Positions 1 to 7,364 of a stretch of DNA of 64,000 nt are shown here, piece by piece (positions within the stretch are counted from its first letter, which is position 1; each line of letters starts with the position of its first letter). The DNA is from Streptomyces sp. B3I8 (lineage in GTDB: Bacteria; Actinomycetota; Actinomycetes; Streptomycetales; Streptomycetaceae). The stretch spans positions 6,957,501 through 7,021,500 of the forward strand of contig NZ_JAUSYN010000002.1 of NCBI RefSeq assembly GCF_030816915.1. Reading direction: 5' to 3'. A program made the translations under genes and the position numbers. Below the pieces are notes generated by a model. It did no database searches. It was given only the letters and a program-made list of their open reading frames with translations, and had not been told where the DNA came from.

Positions 1-86
1 TCGAAATCGCACTCATTCGTACGGACTATCCCGCCTCGCGCTCTTGAACCCTCCCACCGGCTTTCCACTCGGCGGCAACCGCGTCC

Positions 87-110
87 GCGGGGCGCGACCC
101 GGCGCCCCGC
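87..110. terminator. Stem-loop upstream of the first MarR gene
   Basis: A 9-bp GC-only stem (87-95 pairing with 102-110) closes on a 6-nt loop. It lies in the non-coding start of the window. It may be the terminator of a gene left of the window, or part of the leader of the MarR gene that starts at 185. No T-run follows, which is usual in high-GC actinomycetes. I see nothing else supportable in positions 1-184. Confidence 0.35.
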
Positions 111-184
111 CGGATCACGGGAACAGGTCCCAGAGCCCCCGGCCCGGCCGGTGCCCAGGCCCCGCCTCGCGATAGAAAGGGCCC

Positions 185-727
185 ATGGCGCAGCGCGACA
201 CTGACACGGACGACGTCGAGGTCACGGACGACGTCGAGGGGGTGACCCGGGCGGTTCTCGCCGCCTCCCGGTTGCTGATGGCGGTCTCCGCCCGCTCGCT
301 CGCCGCCGTCGAGGACGGGGTGACACTGCCCCAGTTCCGCATGCTGGTCGTGCTCTCCACCCGGGGCGCCACCAAGCTGGTCACACTGGCGGAACTGCTC
401 CAGGTGGCACCGTCCACGGCGATGCGCATGGTCGACCGGCTGATCGCCGCGGGCCTCGCCGCGCGCGAGGTCAACCCGGAGAGCCGGCGCGAGACCCTGC
501 TGACCCTCACGGACGAGGGCCGGCGCACCGTCGCAGGCGTCGTCGCCCGGCGCCGCGCCGCCATCGCGTCCATCGTCGAACGGCTGGACCCCGCGCACCG
601 GACCGCGCTCGTCGAGGCGCTCGCGGCGTTCAACGAGGCGGGCGGGGAACCCTCGTTCCCGGTGCCCGACGACGCGCAGGCGCAGGCCCTCGGCTGGGGC
701 GAGCCCGGCCTCACCCGCGACGTCTGA
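185..727 (+). CDS. MarR-family transcriptional regulator (copy 1)
   Basis: A 180-residue winged helix-turn-helix regulator that probably binds promoter DNA as a dimer. The MarR core is clear: a dimerisation helix (AVLAASRLLMAVSARSL), the HTH stretch LAELLQVAPSTAMRMVDRLIAAGL at about residues 68-91, and the wing with its RRETLLTLTDEG turn around residue 105. The start is the ATG at 185, preceded by GAAAGG. It sits tail to tail with a paralogue (785-1333) that is about 70% identical by eye through the core, so the two arose by an inverted duplication or a gene conversion. No substrate or target can be read from the sequence. Confidence 0.9.
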   Translation: MAQRDTDTDDVEVTDDVEGVTRAVLAASRLLMAVSARSLAAVEDGVTLPQFRMLVVLSTRGATKLVTLAELLQVAPSTAMRMVDRLIAAGLAAREVNPESRRETLLTLTDEGRRTVAGVVARRRAAIASIVERLDPAHRTALVEALAAFNEAGGEPSFPVPDDAQAQALGWGEPGLTRDV

Positions 728-733
728 CCCGCC

Positions 734-781
734 CCCGCCGCGGGACGCGTCTCGGACGCCCACGGCCCGGACGGCGGCGGG
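734..781. terminator. Possible shared terminator between convergent MarR genes
   Basis: An 8-bp inverted repeat (734-741 with 774-781, CCCGCCGC/GCGGCGGG) spans the 57-bp gap between the two converging MarR genes. The loop is long (32 nt), so this is only a weak candidate for a bidirectional terminator. Confidence 0.25.
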
Positions 782-784
782 CTC

Positions 785-1333
785 CTACACCGGCAGGTCC
801 GCCGCCCCCGTCGGCCGCACCGGTGTCTCCTTTGGCGTCAGCGCGGGCGGTTCGCCGCCCGCCTCGCCGAACGCCGTGAGCGCCTCGATCAGGGAGGCCC
901 GCTGTACGGGCGCGAGCCGCCGTACGATCTTGGTGACCTCCTGTCGGCGCCGTGCCATCACCCGGTCCACCACCTGACGGCCCTCCTCGGTGAGGGTCAG
1001 CAGGGTCTCGCGGCGGTTGTCCGGATTGACCCGCCGGTCCGCGAGGCCCGCCGCGATGAGCCGGTCCACCATGCGCATCGCGGTCGACGGGGCGACCTGG
1101 AGCAGCTCCGCGAGGACCACCAGCTTGGTCTCGCCCCGGGTGGAGAGGACCACCAGCATCCGGAACTGCGGCAGCGTGATCCGGTCCTCCACCTCGTCCA
1201 GGGAACGGGCCGACACCGCGACCAGCAGCCGTGAGGCCGTCAGCACCGCACGCGCCACGTCGTCCACCTCTCCCGCCGACCCCACGTCGCCCACCGGCAC
1301 GGCACCGCCGTCCGGCCTCTCGCTCCCGGGCAT
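785..1333 (-). CDS. MarR-family transcriptional regulator (copy 2)
   Basis: A 182-residue MarR regulator, paralogue of the gene at 185-727. The segments PQFRMLVVLSTRG, LAELLQVAPSTAMRMVDRL and RRETLLTLT are identical or nearly so in both, while the N-terminal 30 residues and the C-terminal tail differ. I chose the ATG at 1333 because GGGGAAGGG lies just upstream and the resulting N-terminus matches copy 1 in length. An ATG at 1360 in the same frame is possible. It is divergent from the hydrogenase-like operon that begins at 1679 and could regulate it, or itself, through the shared upstream region. This is inferred from position only. Confidence 0.9.
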   Translation of the reverse strand: MPGSERPDGGAVPVGDVGSAGEVDDVARAVLTASRLLVAVSARSLDEVEDRITLPQFRMLVVLSTRGETKLVVLAELLQVAPSTAMRMVDRLIAAGLADRRVNPDNRRETLLTLTEEGRQVVDRVMARRRQEVTKIVRRLAPVQRASLIEALTAFGEAGGEPPALTPKETPVRPTGAADLPV

Positions 1334-1678
1334 GGGACCCTTCCCCTCGTTCCCCGTCATTCCGTCGTTCCCCGTCGTTCCCCGTCGATCCGTCGTGCCG
1401 CGCCGTCCACCACCCGCGCCGCCCGGACCACCCCACGACGCCCCAGGTCAGGGCACCCCTGGCGGCATTCTCCCGCAACGGCGGCGCCGGCCTTCCACCC
1501 CCTCACCCCAATGCCCCCGACAGCGCGCGGGACCGGGGTCCCGGTGGCAGCGTGAGGGCGGGCGTGGGCGCAGGACGAACGGTCGCCTCGCGGCAGCAGG
1601 AGGCGACGGCGACAGGGGACGCCCCGATGACCGCGGCCCACGACCGACTCCGCGACCGTCTCCGAGGGAGCCGAGCAC
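1334..1678. promoter_or_regulatory. Divergent intergenic region with 10-bp direct repeats
   Basis: This 345-bp gap separates the second MarR gene from the hydrogenase-like operon. Three perfect copies of GTTCCCCGTC begin at 1349, 1367 and 1377, just upstream of the MarR start, where an operator or promoter-proximal element would be expected. I saw no convincing -35/-10 pair and no gene. A GAGGGAG ribosome-binding site precedes the ATG at 1679. Confidence 0.4.
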
Positions 1679-2068
1679 ATGACCACCGCAACCGTCGTCA
1701 CCGAGGTGAGCCGGGCACCCGAAAACCTCGAACCGGTCCCCGGACCACCCGACCGTCCCTCGCCCACGTGCCAGGTGAAGCTCGGCTGTTCGGCCCCGGT
1801 GGTCGACTGCGCCGTGCCCGAGCACGGCGGTACGGACGGTTCCGGCGGCTGCCCCCAGGCCGGCGACGTCTGCATCGGCTGCACGGTGCCCGGCTTCCCC
1901 GACGCGTTCCTCCCGCTGAGGGACGACTCCACCGGCGACACTCCGCCGTCCGCCCTGATCAGGCCCTATGGGGCGGTCATCCGGCGGCTGCGCGGCATCG
2001 TCGGCACCGCCGCCGCCCGGAAACCCGAACGGCACCCCTCGCGGACCCGCGGAGCCGACCATGGCTGA
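1679..2068 (+). CDS. [NiFe]-hydrogenase small-subunit C-terminal Fe-S fragment
   Basis: A 129-residue protein with six cysteines at 31, 37, 44, 58, 65 and 68. The stretch CQVKLGCSAPVVDC...GGCPQAGDVCIGCTVPGFPD is what I recognise as the extreme C-terminus of actinobacterial (HhyS-type) hydrogenase small subunits, which carry the medial and distal Fe-S clusters. A full small subunit is about 300-350 residues. The N-terminal proximal-cluster domain and the HxxC half of the distal site are absent, and no large subunit is adjacent. Even so, the gene has its own start with a GAGGGAG site 8 nt upstream, an in-frame stop 17 codons before that ATG, and no frameshift. It overlaps the next gene by 8 nt. 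It is either a relict or a small stand-alone electron-transfer protein. Confidence 0.75.
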   Translation: MTTATVVTEVSRAPENLEPVPGPPDRPSPTCQVKLGCSAPVVDCAVPEHGGTDGSGGCPQAGDVCIGCTVPGFPDAFLPLRDDSTGDTPPSALIRPYGAVIRRLRGIVGTAAARKPERHPSRTRGADHG

Positions 2069-2636
2069 ACACACCACGGCCGCGTACGGCCCCGGCGGAG
2101 ACCGGCTCGACGACTCGGCCGTCGAGGACCGCCTCACCCGCATCGACGATCTCCTCGGCCGGGTCGAGGAGGCGCCCGGACCCATGGCGCAGGCCGCCGT
2201 CGAGGCCGTGGGCGCGCTCACCGAGGTGTACGGCGAAGGGCTCGCCCGGATTCTCGACCTCGCCGACGAGGCGCTCGTCGCCCGGTTCGCCGAGGACCAG
2301 CTCCTCGGCCATCTGATGGTGCTGCACGACATTCACCCCGACCCCGTCGAGCGCCGGGCCGAACGCGCCGTCGACGGACTGCGCACCATCGTGCGCGAGA
2401 GCGGCGGCGAGATCGAACTGACCGGCATCGACGACGGCGTCGCCCGCGTCCGGCTCGACGTCAAGGGCTGCGGCTCCACCACCGCCGTTCTGGAGACCGC
2501 CGTGCGCGAGGCCCTGCTCGCCGCCGCACCGGAACTGTCCGGCGTCGAACGGGTGCGCGACCCCGAGCGGGACGCCGCCTTCGTCCCGCTCGACACCCTC
2601 ACCCTCCGGCCCGCCGAACCGCAGGGGTCGCCGTGA
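2061..2636 (+). CDS. NifU-like (NFU-domain) protein, CxxC motif degenerate
   Basis: A 191-residue protein. The N-terminal half is helical. The C-terminal part (about residues 95-165) resembles the NFU Fe-S scaffold domain, with HPDPVERRAERAVDGLR, then ESGGEIELTGIDDGVARVRL. Classical NFU domains bind an Fe-S cluster through CxxC. Here the corresponding segment is VKGCGSTTAVL, with one cysteine only, so classical cluster transfer is doubtful. I take the ATG at 2061 because GGAG lies just upstream and it overlaps the stop of the preceding gene (ATGGCTGA), which suggests translational coupling. An upstream ATG at 1968 would lie inside that gene. The context suggests a role in maturing the neighbouring Fe-S protein, or shared decay with it. 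Confidence 0.75.
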   Translation: MAEHTTAAYGPGGDRLDDSAVEDRLTRIDDLLGRVEEAPGPMAQAAVEAVGALTEVYGEGLARILDLADEALVARFAEDQLLGHLMVLHDIHPDPVERRAERAVDGLRTIVRESGGEIELTGIDDGVARVRLDVKGCGSTTAVLETAVREALLAAAPELSGVERVRDPERDAAFVPLDTLTLRPAEPQGSP

Positions 2637-3223
2637 CGGCCGGCGCGCTGGCCCGGGTGATCCGCGGCGCCGCCGACCGGCGGGCCGCGGACGCCGAACG
2701 CTGCGACCTGTGCGGCGCCCCGGTACCGGCCGACCACCAGCACCTGTACGACACCGAGCGGCAGCGACTGCACTGCGGCTGCCGCCCCTGCGCCCTGCTC
2801 TTCGCCGAGGGCGGGACGGCCGGTGGCCGCTACCGGCTGGTGCCGGAACGGCGGCTGCGGCTGCCGCCCGTGGACACCGGTGCCCTGGGCGTCCCGGTCG
2901 GCCTCGCGTTCTTCGTACGGCGCCCGGACGACACGGTGACCGCCCACTACCCGAGCCCGGCCGGCGCCACCCGCTGGGAGCCCGACGCCGACGCCTGGCG
3001 GGCCGTGGTGGACCGGCATCCCGAGCTGGCCGGGATGCTGCCCGACGTCGAGGCCCTGCTGGTCAACACAACCCGGGGCATGAGCCACCACTGGATCACC
3101 CCGATCGACGACTGCTTCCGCGTGGTCGCCGTCGTACGGCGGGAGTGGCGCGGACTGTCCGGCGGCAGCCGGGTCCGGCCCGCGATCGAGGAGTTCTTCG
3201 AGTCGCTCACCGAACGGCCGTGA
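2633..3223 (+). CDS. DUF5947-type hydrogenase-associated protein
   Basis: A 196-residue protein of the family I know as DUF5947, found beside actinobacterial hydrogenase genes; its function is not established. The N-terminal third has a knuckle-like cysteine set (CDLCG at about residue 25, then CGCRPC at about 45), consistent with zinc or Fe-S binding. The C-terminal part (MSHHWITPIDDCFRVV, then REWRGLSGG) is the conserved signature. Its GTG start overlaps the upstream stop by 4 nt (GTGA), so the three genes 1679-3223 form one tightly coupled operon. The gap to 3331 holds nothing clear. Confidence 0.75.
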   Translation: MTAGALARVIRGAADRRAADAERCDLCGAPVPADHQHLYDTERQRLHCGCRPCALLFAEGGTAGGRYRLVPERRLRLPPVDTGALGVPVGLAFFVRRPDDTVTAHYPSPAGATRWEPDADAWRAVVDRHPELAGMLPDVEALLVNTTRGMSHHWITPIDDCFRVVAVVRREWRGLSGGSRVRPAIEEFFESLTERP

Positions 3224-3330
3224 GCCCACCGGCGCGGCGGCCCCACCGACGTAACCGGGACGGCGTCGCGGGGCTCGTCACCCGGGCGTCCCCTCGACGG
3301 TCCACCCCCGGCGGGGGGTGCCCGACGCGC

Positions 3331-4059
3331 TCACACCGTGATGCGGCGCCCCGTGATCTCCACCGGATCCACCCGCACCCACATCTCCCGCTCCCCGCCC
3401 GCCCACGGGCCGCTCCGCGCCCGCTCGCCGAGCCTGCGTACCGACCCCGGGTCGGTCACCGCCCGCGCGTGCCCTCGTACCAGCACGCTCCACCCCTCGC
3501 TCAGCGCCTCGTCCACCCGGTCGACCTCGAACGCGACCCGGTTGCCCACCGCCAGCGCAGGCGTCGTCCCGGGCGCGGTGCGGAACACGAGCGCGCCGTC
3601 CACGACGCTGTAGTTGACCGGTACCACCACCGGCCCCGACACCGTGCTCACCGCCAGCCGCCCCACCCCGTGCGAGGCGAGCAGCGCCCGGCACTCCCGG
3701 ACGCTCAGCTCCCTGAACGCGGGGTGCGCGGCCGCCTCCCCGCGTCCGGGCGGCCGTCCGGCAGAGGCGCCGGTGAACTCCGTGACCGTGGTCCGCAGCA
3801 CGTCCGCCAGGCGCAGCAGCACGTTCGTACCGGGGGAGGCCCCGGGACTCTCCTCCAGATAGCGGAGGTAGTCCGGTGCCATGCCCGCCCGGGCCGCCGC
3901 GTCCTCCCGGGTCAGTCCGAGCTCCCGGCGCCGGTGCGCCAGTCGGCGCCCGAGATCGCCGGCGCCCGCGTGCTCCGGGGTGGGGGGAGCGTCGGGCGGT
4001 TCTCCGGGACCGGAGGGGGTCTGGTCGCGGCCGGACGGCGGCCGGTGCTGGTCGGACAT
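3331..4059 (-). CDS. Helix-turn-helix plus pyridoxamine-5'-phosphate-oxidase-like protein
   Basis: A 242-residue two-domain protein. Residues about 34-90 are an Xre/Cro-type HTH (LGRRLAHRRRELGLTREDAAARAGM then LLRLADVL). Residues about 110-240 are a split-barrel flavin-type domain (CRALLASHGVGRLAVST, VPVNYSVVDGALVFRT, VAFEVDRVDEAL) like those that bind FMN, F420 or haem. The arrangement suggests a DNA-binding sensor of a redox cofactor. I start at the ATG at 4059, with GGAAGGAAG upstream; a longer frame to 4263 is open but has no such site. The 269-bp gap to the next gene (4060-4328) separates it from a divergent anti-sigma-like kinase, and I see no clear promoter there. Confidence 0.85.
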   Translation of the reverse strand: MSDQHRPPSGRDQTPSGPGEPPDAPPTPEHAGAGDLGRRLAHRRRELGLTREDAAARAGMAPDYLRYLEESPGASPGTNVLLRLADVLRTTVTEFTGASAGRPPGRGEAAAHPAFRELSVRECRALLASHGVGRLAVSTVSGPVVVPVNYSVVDGALVFRTAPGTTPALAVGNRVAFEVDRVDEALSEGWSVLVRGHARAVTDPGSVRRLGERARSGPWAGGEREMWVRVDPVEITGRRITV

Positions 4060-4328
4060 GGTGCCTCGCTTCCTTCCGCCGGTCCGCCGCCACGAGGCCG
4101 GCCCGGCATGTCCTGCGTCGTCGTCCTGCGTTTCCAGCTTGTCCCGGCCGGCGGCGGCCCGCCCGGGGCCGGGGGGTCCCGATACGCCGTACGCGCTCCG
4201 ACGGGCCTCGAAACCCCCGGAACGGACCCCGGAGACGAAGCCGCGGTCGTCCCGGCAGGGCACCCGCAGTCATGCGGGCGTCCGGCGCGGGTACCCGGAA
4301 CCGTGGACGGCACCCGGGGAGGACAACG

Positions 4329-4760
4329 GTGAACGAATCACTGCGAGCGGTGGGCTGGGCGCGCTCCCTGCCGATGAGTACCGGGGCGAAGACCGCCCGC
4401 GACTGGACCCGACGGCACCTGAACACGCTCGGCTGGACCACCGAAGCGCCGGCCACGGCCGACGCGGTGCTGCTGACCGTCTCGGAGCTGGTCACCAACG
4501 CCCATGTGCACGCCCGCAGCAGCGCGCAACTGGTGCTCACCTGGGACACCCGGTGCCTGCACGTCGCGGTGCACGACTCCTCACGGGAACTCCCCGTGGC
4601 CCAGCCGCCGAGCGCCGAACGCCTCGGCGGGCGCGGCATGTTCCTGGTCGACGCGCTGGCCGACACCCTGCAGACCCTGCCCTGCCCGGACGGCAAGACG
4701 GTGATCGCCTGCTTCCGGCTGCCGGACGAGCCGGACGGACCGGCCGAGAAAAAGATCTGA
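4329..4760 (+). CDS. RsbW-like ATP-binding protein (anti-sigma-type serine kinase)
   Basis: A 143-residue single-domain GHKL ATPase of the kind that acts as an anti-sigma factor kinase or a partner-switching kinase. The N box (SELVTNAHVHA, about residues 55-65) and G box (GGRGMFLVDALAD, about 100-112) are both present, so it should bind ATP. It starts at GTG 4329 behind a strong GGGGAGGA site. No sigma factor or anti-anti-sigma gene is next to it, but SpoIIE-type phosphatases lie at 5823 and 50779 and a SigB-type sigma factor at 48486. Any pairing among these is inference. A 24-bp palindrome follows its stop codon by 2 nt. Confidence 0.88.
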   Translation: MNESLRAVGWARSLPMSTGAKTARDWTRRHLNTLGWTTEAPATADAVLLTVSELVTNAHVHARSSAQLVLTWDTRCLHVAVHDSSRELPVAQPPSAERLGGRGMFLVDALADTLQTLPCPDGKTVIACFRLPDEPDGPAEKKI

Positions 4761-4762
4761 GA

Positions 4763-4786
4763 TCGGCGCGCATATATGCGCGCCGA
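4763..4786. terminator. 24-bp perfect palindrome after the kinase gene
   Basis: A perfect 24-bp palindrome with an ATAT core (CGCGCATATATGCGCG inside) begins 2 nt after the kinase stop codon. Its position favours a terminator. The loop-free symmetry and AT core would also suit an operator. Confidence 0.6.
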
Positions 4787-4850
4787 GGGGGCACCAGCAG
4801 TTACGAAAGGCTCGGCAACATGCCTACCCCCCCTGGCGGACCGAGCCTCC

Positions 4851-4885
4851 CGGCCCCGCCGCACCCCCCCTTCGCGGCGGGGCCG
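4851..4885. terminator. Hairpin between convergent kinase and methyltransferase genes
   Basis: A 12-bp perfect stem (CGGCCCCGCCGC at 4851-4862 with its complement at 4874-4885) and an 11-nt C-rich loop lie between two converging genes. This is a good bidirectional terminator candidate. Confidence 0.65.
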
Positions 4886-4934
4886 GCCCTTGTTCCGGAC
4901 CGGGCCGATGGCGTGCGTCGGGGAACGGTGTCAC

Positions 4935-5747
4935 TCACCCGGTCCTGCGGCCGACCCCCGCCAGCACCCAGTATTCCGACGGGTTGTCCGGAACGTCGTC
5001 GTCCGGCCCGGGGCGCCACAGCGGTACGTGGACCAGACCCGGCTCGACGAGTTCGAAGCCGTCGAGGAGGCCGAGGATCTCCGCCCGCGAGCGGGCGGTG
5101 ACGGGCGAGCTGGCCCGGGAGCGGTACAACTTCCCCACGGCGGCGGCCGTGTCGGGACGGTCCTGGTTGGTCGCGTGGGTCATCGCCAGCCAACTGCCCG
5201 CGGGTAACGCGTCGCGGAACGCGGCGACTATGCCCGCCGGATCCTCCTCCTCGGTGACGAAGTGCAGAATCGTGATCATCAGCACGGCCACGGGCCGGTC
5301 GAGGTCGATCAGTTCGCGCAGCGGGGCGGAGTCGAGTATGTCGGCGGGGCGGCGGATGTCGGCGTTCACGATGGCCGCGTCCGGGTTGTCGGCGAGCAGT
5401 GAGCTGCTGTGCGCGACCGCCACCGGGTCGTTGTCGACGTACACGACCCGGGCGCCCGGGGAGGCCGCCTGCGCCACCTCGTGGACATTGCCCTGGGTGG
5501 GGATGCCGGAGCCCAGGTCGATGAACTGCCGCACCCCCGACTCGACCAGGAAACGCACGGCACGGCCCAAGAAGGAACGGTTCGCCCGGGCCAGGGTGCG
5601 CACCTGGGGATCGATGGCCGTGAAGGCCGCGACGGCCTCGCGGTCGATGGCGAAGTTGTGCTGGCCGCCGAGCATCGCGTCGTACATACGCGCGACGCTC
5701 GCCTTTTCGGTGTCTACTCCCTGAGGGAGACCTTCGCCGATGGGCAC
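4935..5747 (-). CDS. SAM-dependent methyltransferase, DUF574 type, with a TTA codon
   Basis: A 270-residue class I methyltransferase of the actinobacterial DUF574 (S-adenosyl methyltransferase) family. It shows the family opening VDTEKASVARMYDAMLGG, SAM-binding motif I (IDLGSGIPTQGNVHEVA) and motif II (VVYVDNDPVAVAHS). The substrate is unknown. I choose the GTG at 5747 because AGAGGAG lies 5 nt upstream; an ATG at 5771 is in frame but poorly placed. Leucine 181 is encoded by TTA (5205-5207 on the plus strand), the rare codon read by bldA tRNA in Streptomyces, so the full protein may appear only late in growth. It is divergent from the phosphatase at 5823. Confidence 0.88.
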   Translation of the reverse strand: MPIGEGLPQGVDTEKASVARMYDAMLGGQHNFAIDREAVAAFTAIDPQVRTLARANRSFLGRAVRFLVESGVRQFIDLGSGIPTQGNVHEVAQAASPGARVVYVDNDPVAVAHSSSLLADNPDAAIVNADIRRPADILDSAPLRELIDLDRPVAVLMITILHFVTEEEDPAGIVAAFRDALPAGSWLAMTHATNQDRPDTAAAVGKLYRSRASSPVTARSRAEILGLLDGFELVEPGLVHVPLWRPGPDDDVPDNPSEYWVLAGVGRRTG

Positions 5748-5822
5748 ATCAACTCCTCTGGCGGCGAGCATCCTTGACGCAACATCATATAGTTGCCGAC
5801 GTCGCGCGGGGAGGTGCCGTTC

Positions 5823-7316
5823 ATGCCGCGCGACCGGCCCCCGGCCCCCACCCGGAAAGGCACGATCCTGCGCAACGAAGCATGGGCCCAGCCCGAGCCG
5901 GCCCCCGCCGCTCCGCCCACCACGCAGCACCGGCCGGCCGGCCCGTCCACGGACATCCCGCCCACGGACGGCCCGCCCGCCACCGGTCCGGACATGGCCG
6001 GTCTGATCGGGTCGGCACTCGACCTCCGGCTCACCGGCGGCCATGTCGTGCACTCCCTGATGCCGGAGTTCTGCGACGCGTCCTCGGTGTACCTGCTGGA
6101 ACGGTGGCTGCAGCAGGAGAACGCCTACCTCACCGCCGACCCGCCGCAGATCGAGGCACGTCGGCTGGCGCTGGGAGCGGGCTTCCGGAGCGCCTCCGAG
6201 TGGGAGAGCCGGCTGCCGCTCGGCGAGGTGGTGGTCTTCCCCCGCGAGACCCCGTACGCCCGCGCGCTCGCCACCGGGCGGCCCCAGCTGCTCGACGCGA
6301 TGGACGACCACACCTCCGACCGGATCACCGCCTCCCGGGGCGGCGACCCGGGAGGTCTGCGAGAGGCGCTGCGGTCGGTCTCCCTCCTCGTCGTCCCGCT
6401 GCGGCTGCGCGACGCGGCCGTCGGGGTCATCGTCTGCGTGCGCGGTCCGGGCCGGCCGCCCTTCGTCGCCGAGGACGCCGCGCATGTGGAGACGCTGGCC
6501 GGGCGGGCGTGCGTCGCGCTGGACAACGCCCGCCGGTACGAGCACGAGCGGCGCACCGCCCTCGCCATCCGCACCAGCCTGCTGCCCGCGACCGCACCGG
6601 AGTTCGAGGGCTGCCGCATCGCCCACGGCTACCTCCCGGCGGGACAGGACACGGTCATCGGCGGTGACTGGTTCGACGTGCTGCCGCGGCCCGGTCACCG
6701 GGTCAGCCTCATCGTCGGGGACGCGATGGGGCACGGACCGGAGTCGGCGGTCGCCATGATCCAGCTCCGCACGGCCGTCCGGACGCTGGCCGGTTTCGAC
6801 ATCGCGCCGGCCGAGCTGATGCAACGGCTCGACGCGCTCGCGTGCGACACACCGGGGGCGTCCTTCGCGACCTGCATGTACGCGGAGTGGGACGCGCGAC
6901 GGCACACCTGTACGGTCGTCGCGGCCGGGCACCCCCCGCCGCTGATCCGCGGCCCCGACCGGACCGCGGGGCCGCTCACCCTCACCAGCCCCGGGCTGCC
7001 GCTGGGGCTGGGCTCGGGGACCTACGAACCCACGGTGCTGGAGGTGTCCGGGCCGACGCTCCTCGTGCTGTACAGCGACGGCCTGGTGGAGTCGCGCCAC
7101 ACCGACATCGACCAGGGCATCGCCCGGCTGGTCAGGGCCCTGGACACGGACGCGTCCACGACGGCGACGGGGGACGGCCTCGCCGGTGCGGCCGACGTCA
7201 CGGGGCCGGACGGGTTGCGCGAACTGTGCGAGGGGCTGCTGAGGGAGGCGGCGGAGGTCGGCAGCGCGGACGACCGCACACTGCTGCTCGCGGAACTCAC
7301 GCCCACGGTGGACTGA
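5823..7316 (+). CDS. GAF-domain SpoIIE-type protein serine phosphatase
   Basis: A 497-residue PP2C-type phosphatase of the SpoIIE/RsbU group. After a Pro-rich leader (about 60 residues), residues about 65-240 form a GAF-like sensor ending in DAAHVETLAGRACVALDNARRYEHE. The phosphatase domain follows (about 260-495), with metal-ligand motifs GGDWFDVL and GDAMGHGPESA, then AGHPPPL and YSDGLVESR. Such enzymes dephosphorylate anti-anti-sigma proteins to release a sigma factor. The ATG at 5823 has GGGGAGG upstream. Partners are not identified, though an RsbW-like kinase lies 1.1 kb away. There is no transmembrane segment, so it is cytoplasmic. Confidence 0.92.
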   Translation: MPRDRPPAPTRKGTILRNEAWAQPEPAPAAPPTTQHRPAGPSTDIPPTDGPPATGPDMAGLIGSALDLRLTGGHVVHSLMPEFCDASSVYLLERWLQQENAYLTADPPQIEARRLALGAGFRSASEWESRLPLGEVVVFPRETPYARALATGRPQLLDAMDDHTSDRITASRGGDPGGLREALRSVSLLVVPLRLRDAAVGVIVCVRGPGRPPFVAEDAAHVETLAGRACVALDNARRYEHERRTALAIRTSLLPATAPEFEGCRIAHGYLPAGQDTVIGGDWFDVLPRPGHRVSLIVGDAMGHGPESAVAMIQLRTAVRTLAGFDIAPAELMQRLDALACDTPGASFATCMYAEWDARRHTCTVVAAGHPPPLIRGPDRTAGPLTLTSPGLPLGLGSGTYEPTVLEVSGPTLLVLYSDGLVESRHTDIDQGIARLVRALDTDASTTATGDGLAGAADVTGPDGLRELCEGLLREAAEVGSADDRTLLLAELTPTVD

Positions 7317-7344
7317 GCACGCGCGCCCGGCCGCATCCCGGCCG

Positions 7345-7360
7345 CGTGCCGTCCGGCACG
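7345..7360. terminator. Small hairpin between convergent genes
   Basis: A 7-bp inverted repeat (CGTGCCG/CGGCACG) with 2 nt between the arms lies in the 48-bp gap between the phosphatase and the converging glycosyltransferase. Candidate terminator. Confidence 0.4.
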
Positions 7361-7364
7361 GCGG

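Noticed and set aside
3876..4328. Extended N-terminus for the RsbW-like kinase
   Set aside because: The frame is open, but the added residues are Arg/Pro-rich and overlap the opposite-strand HTH gene. GTG 4329 has a strong ribosome-binding site.
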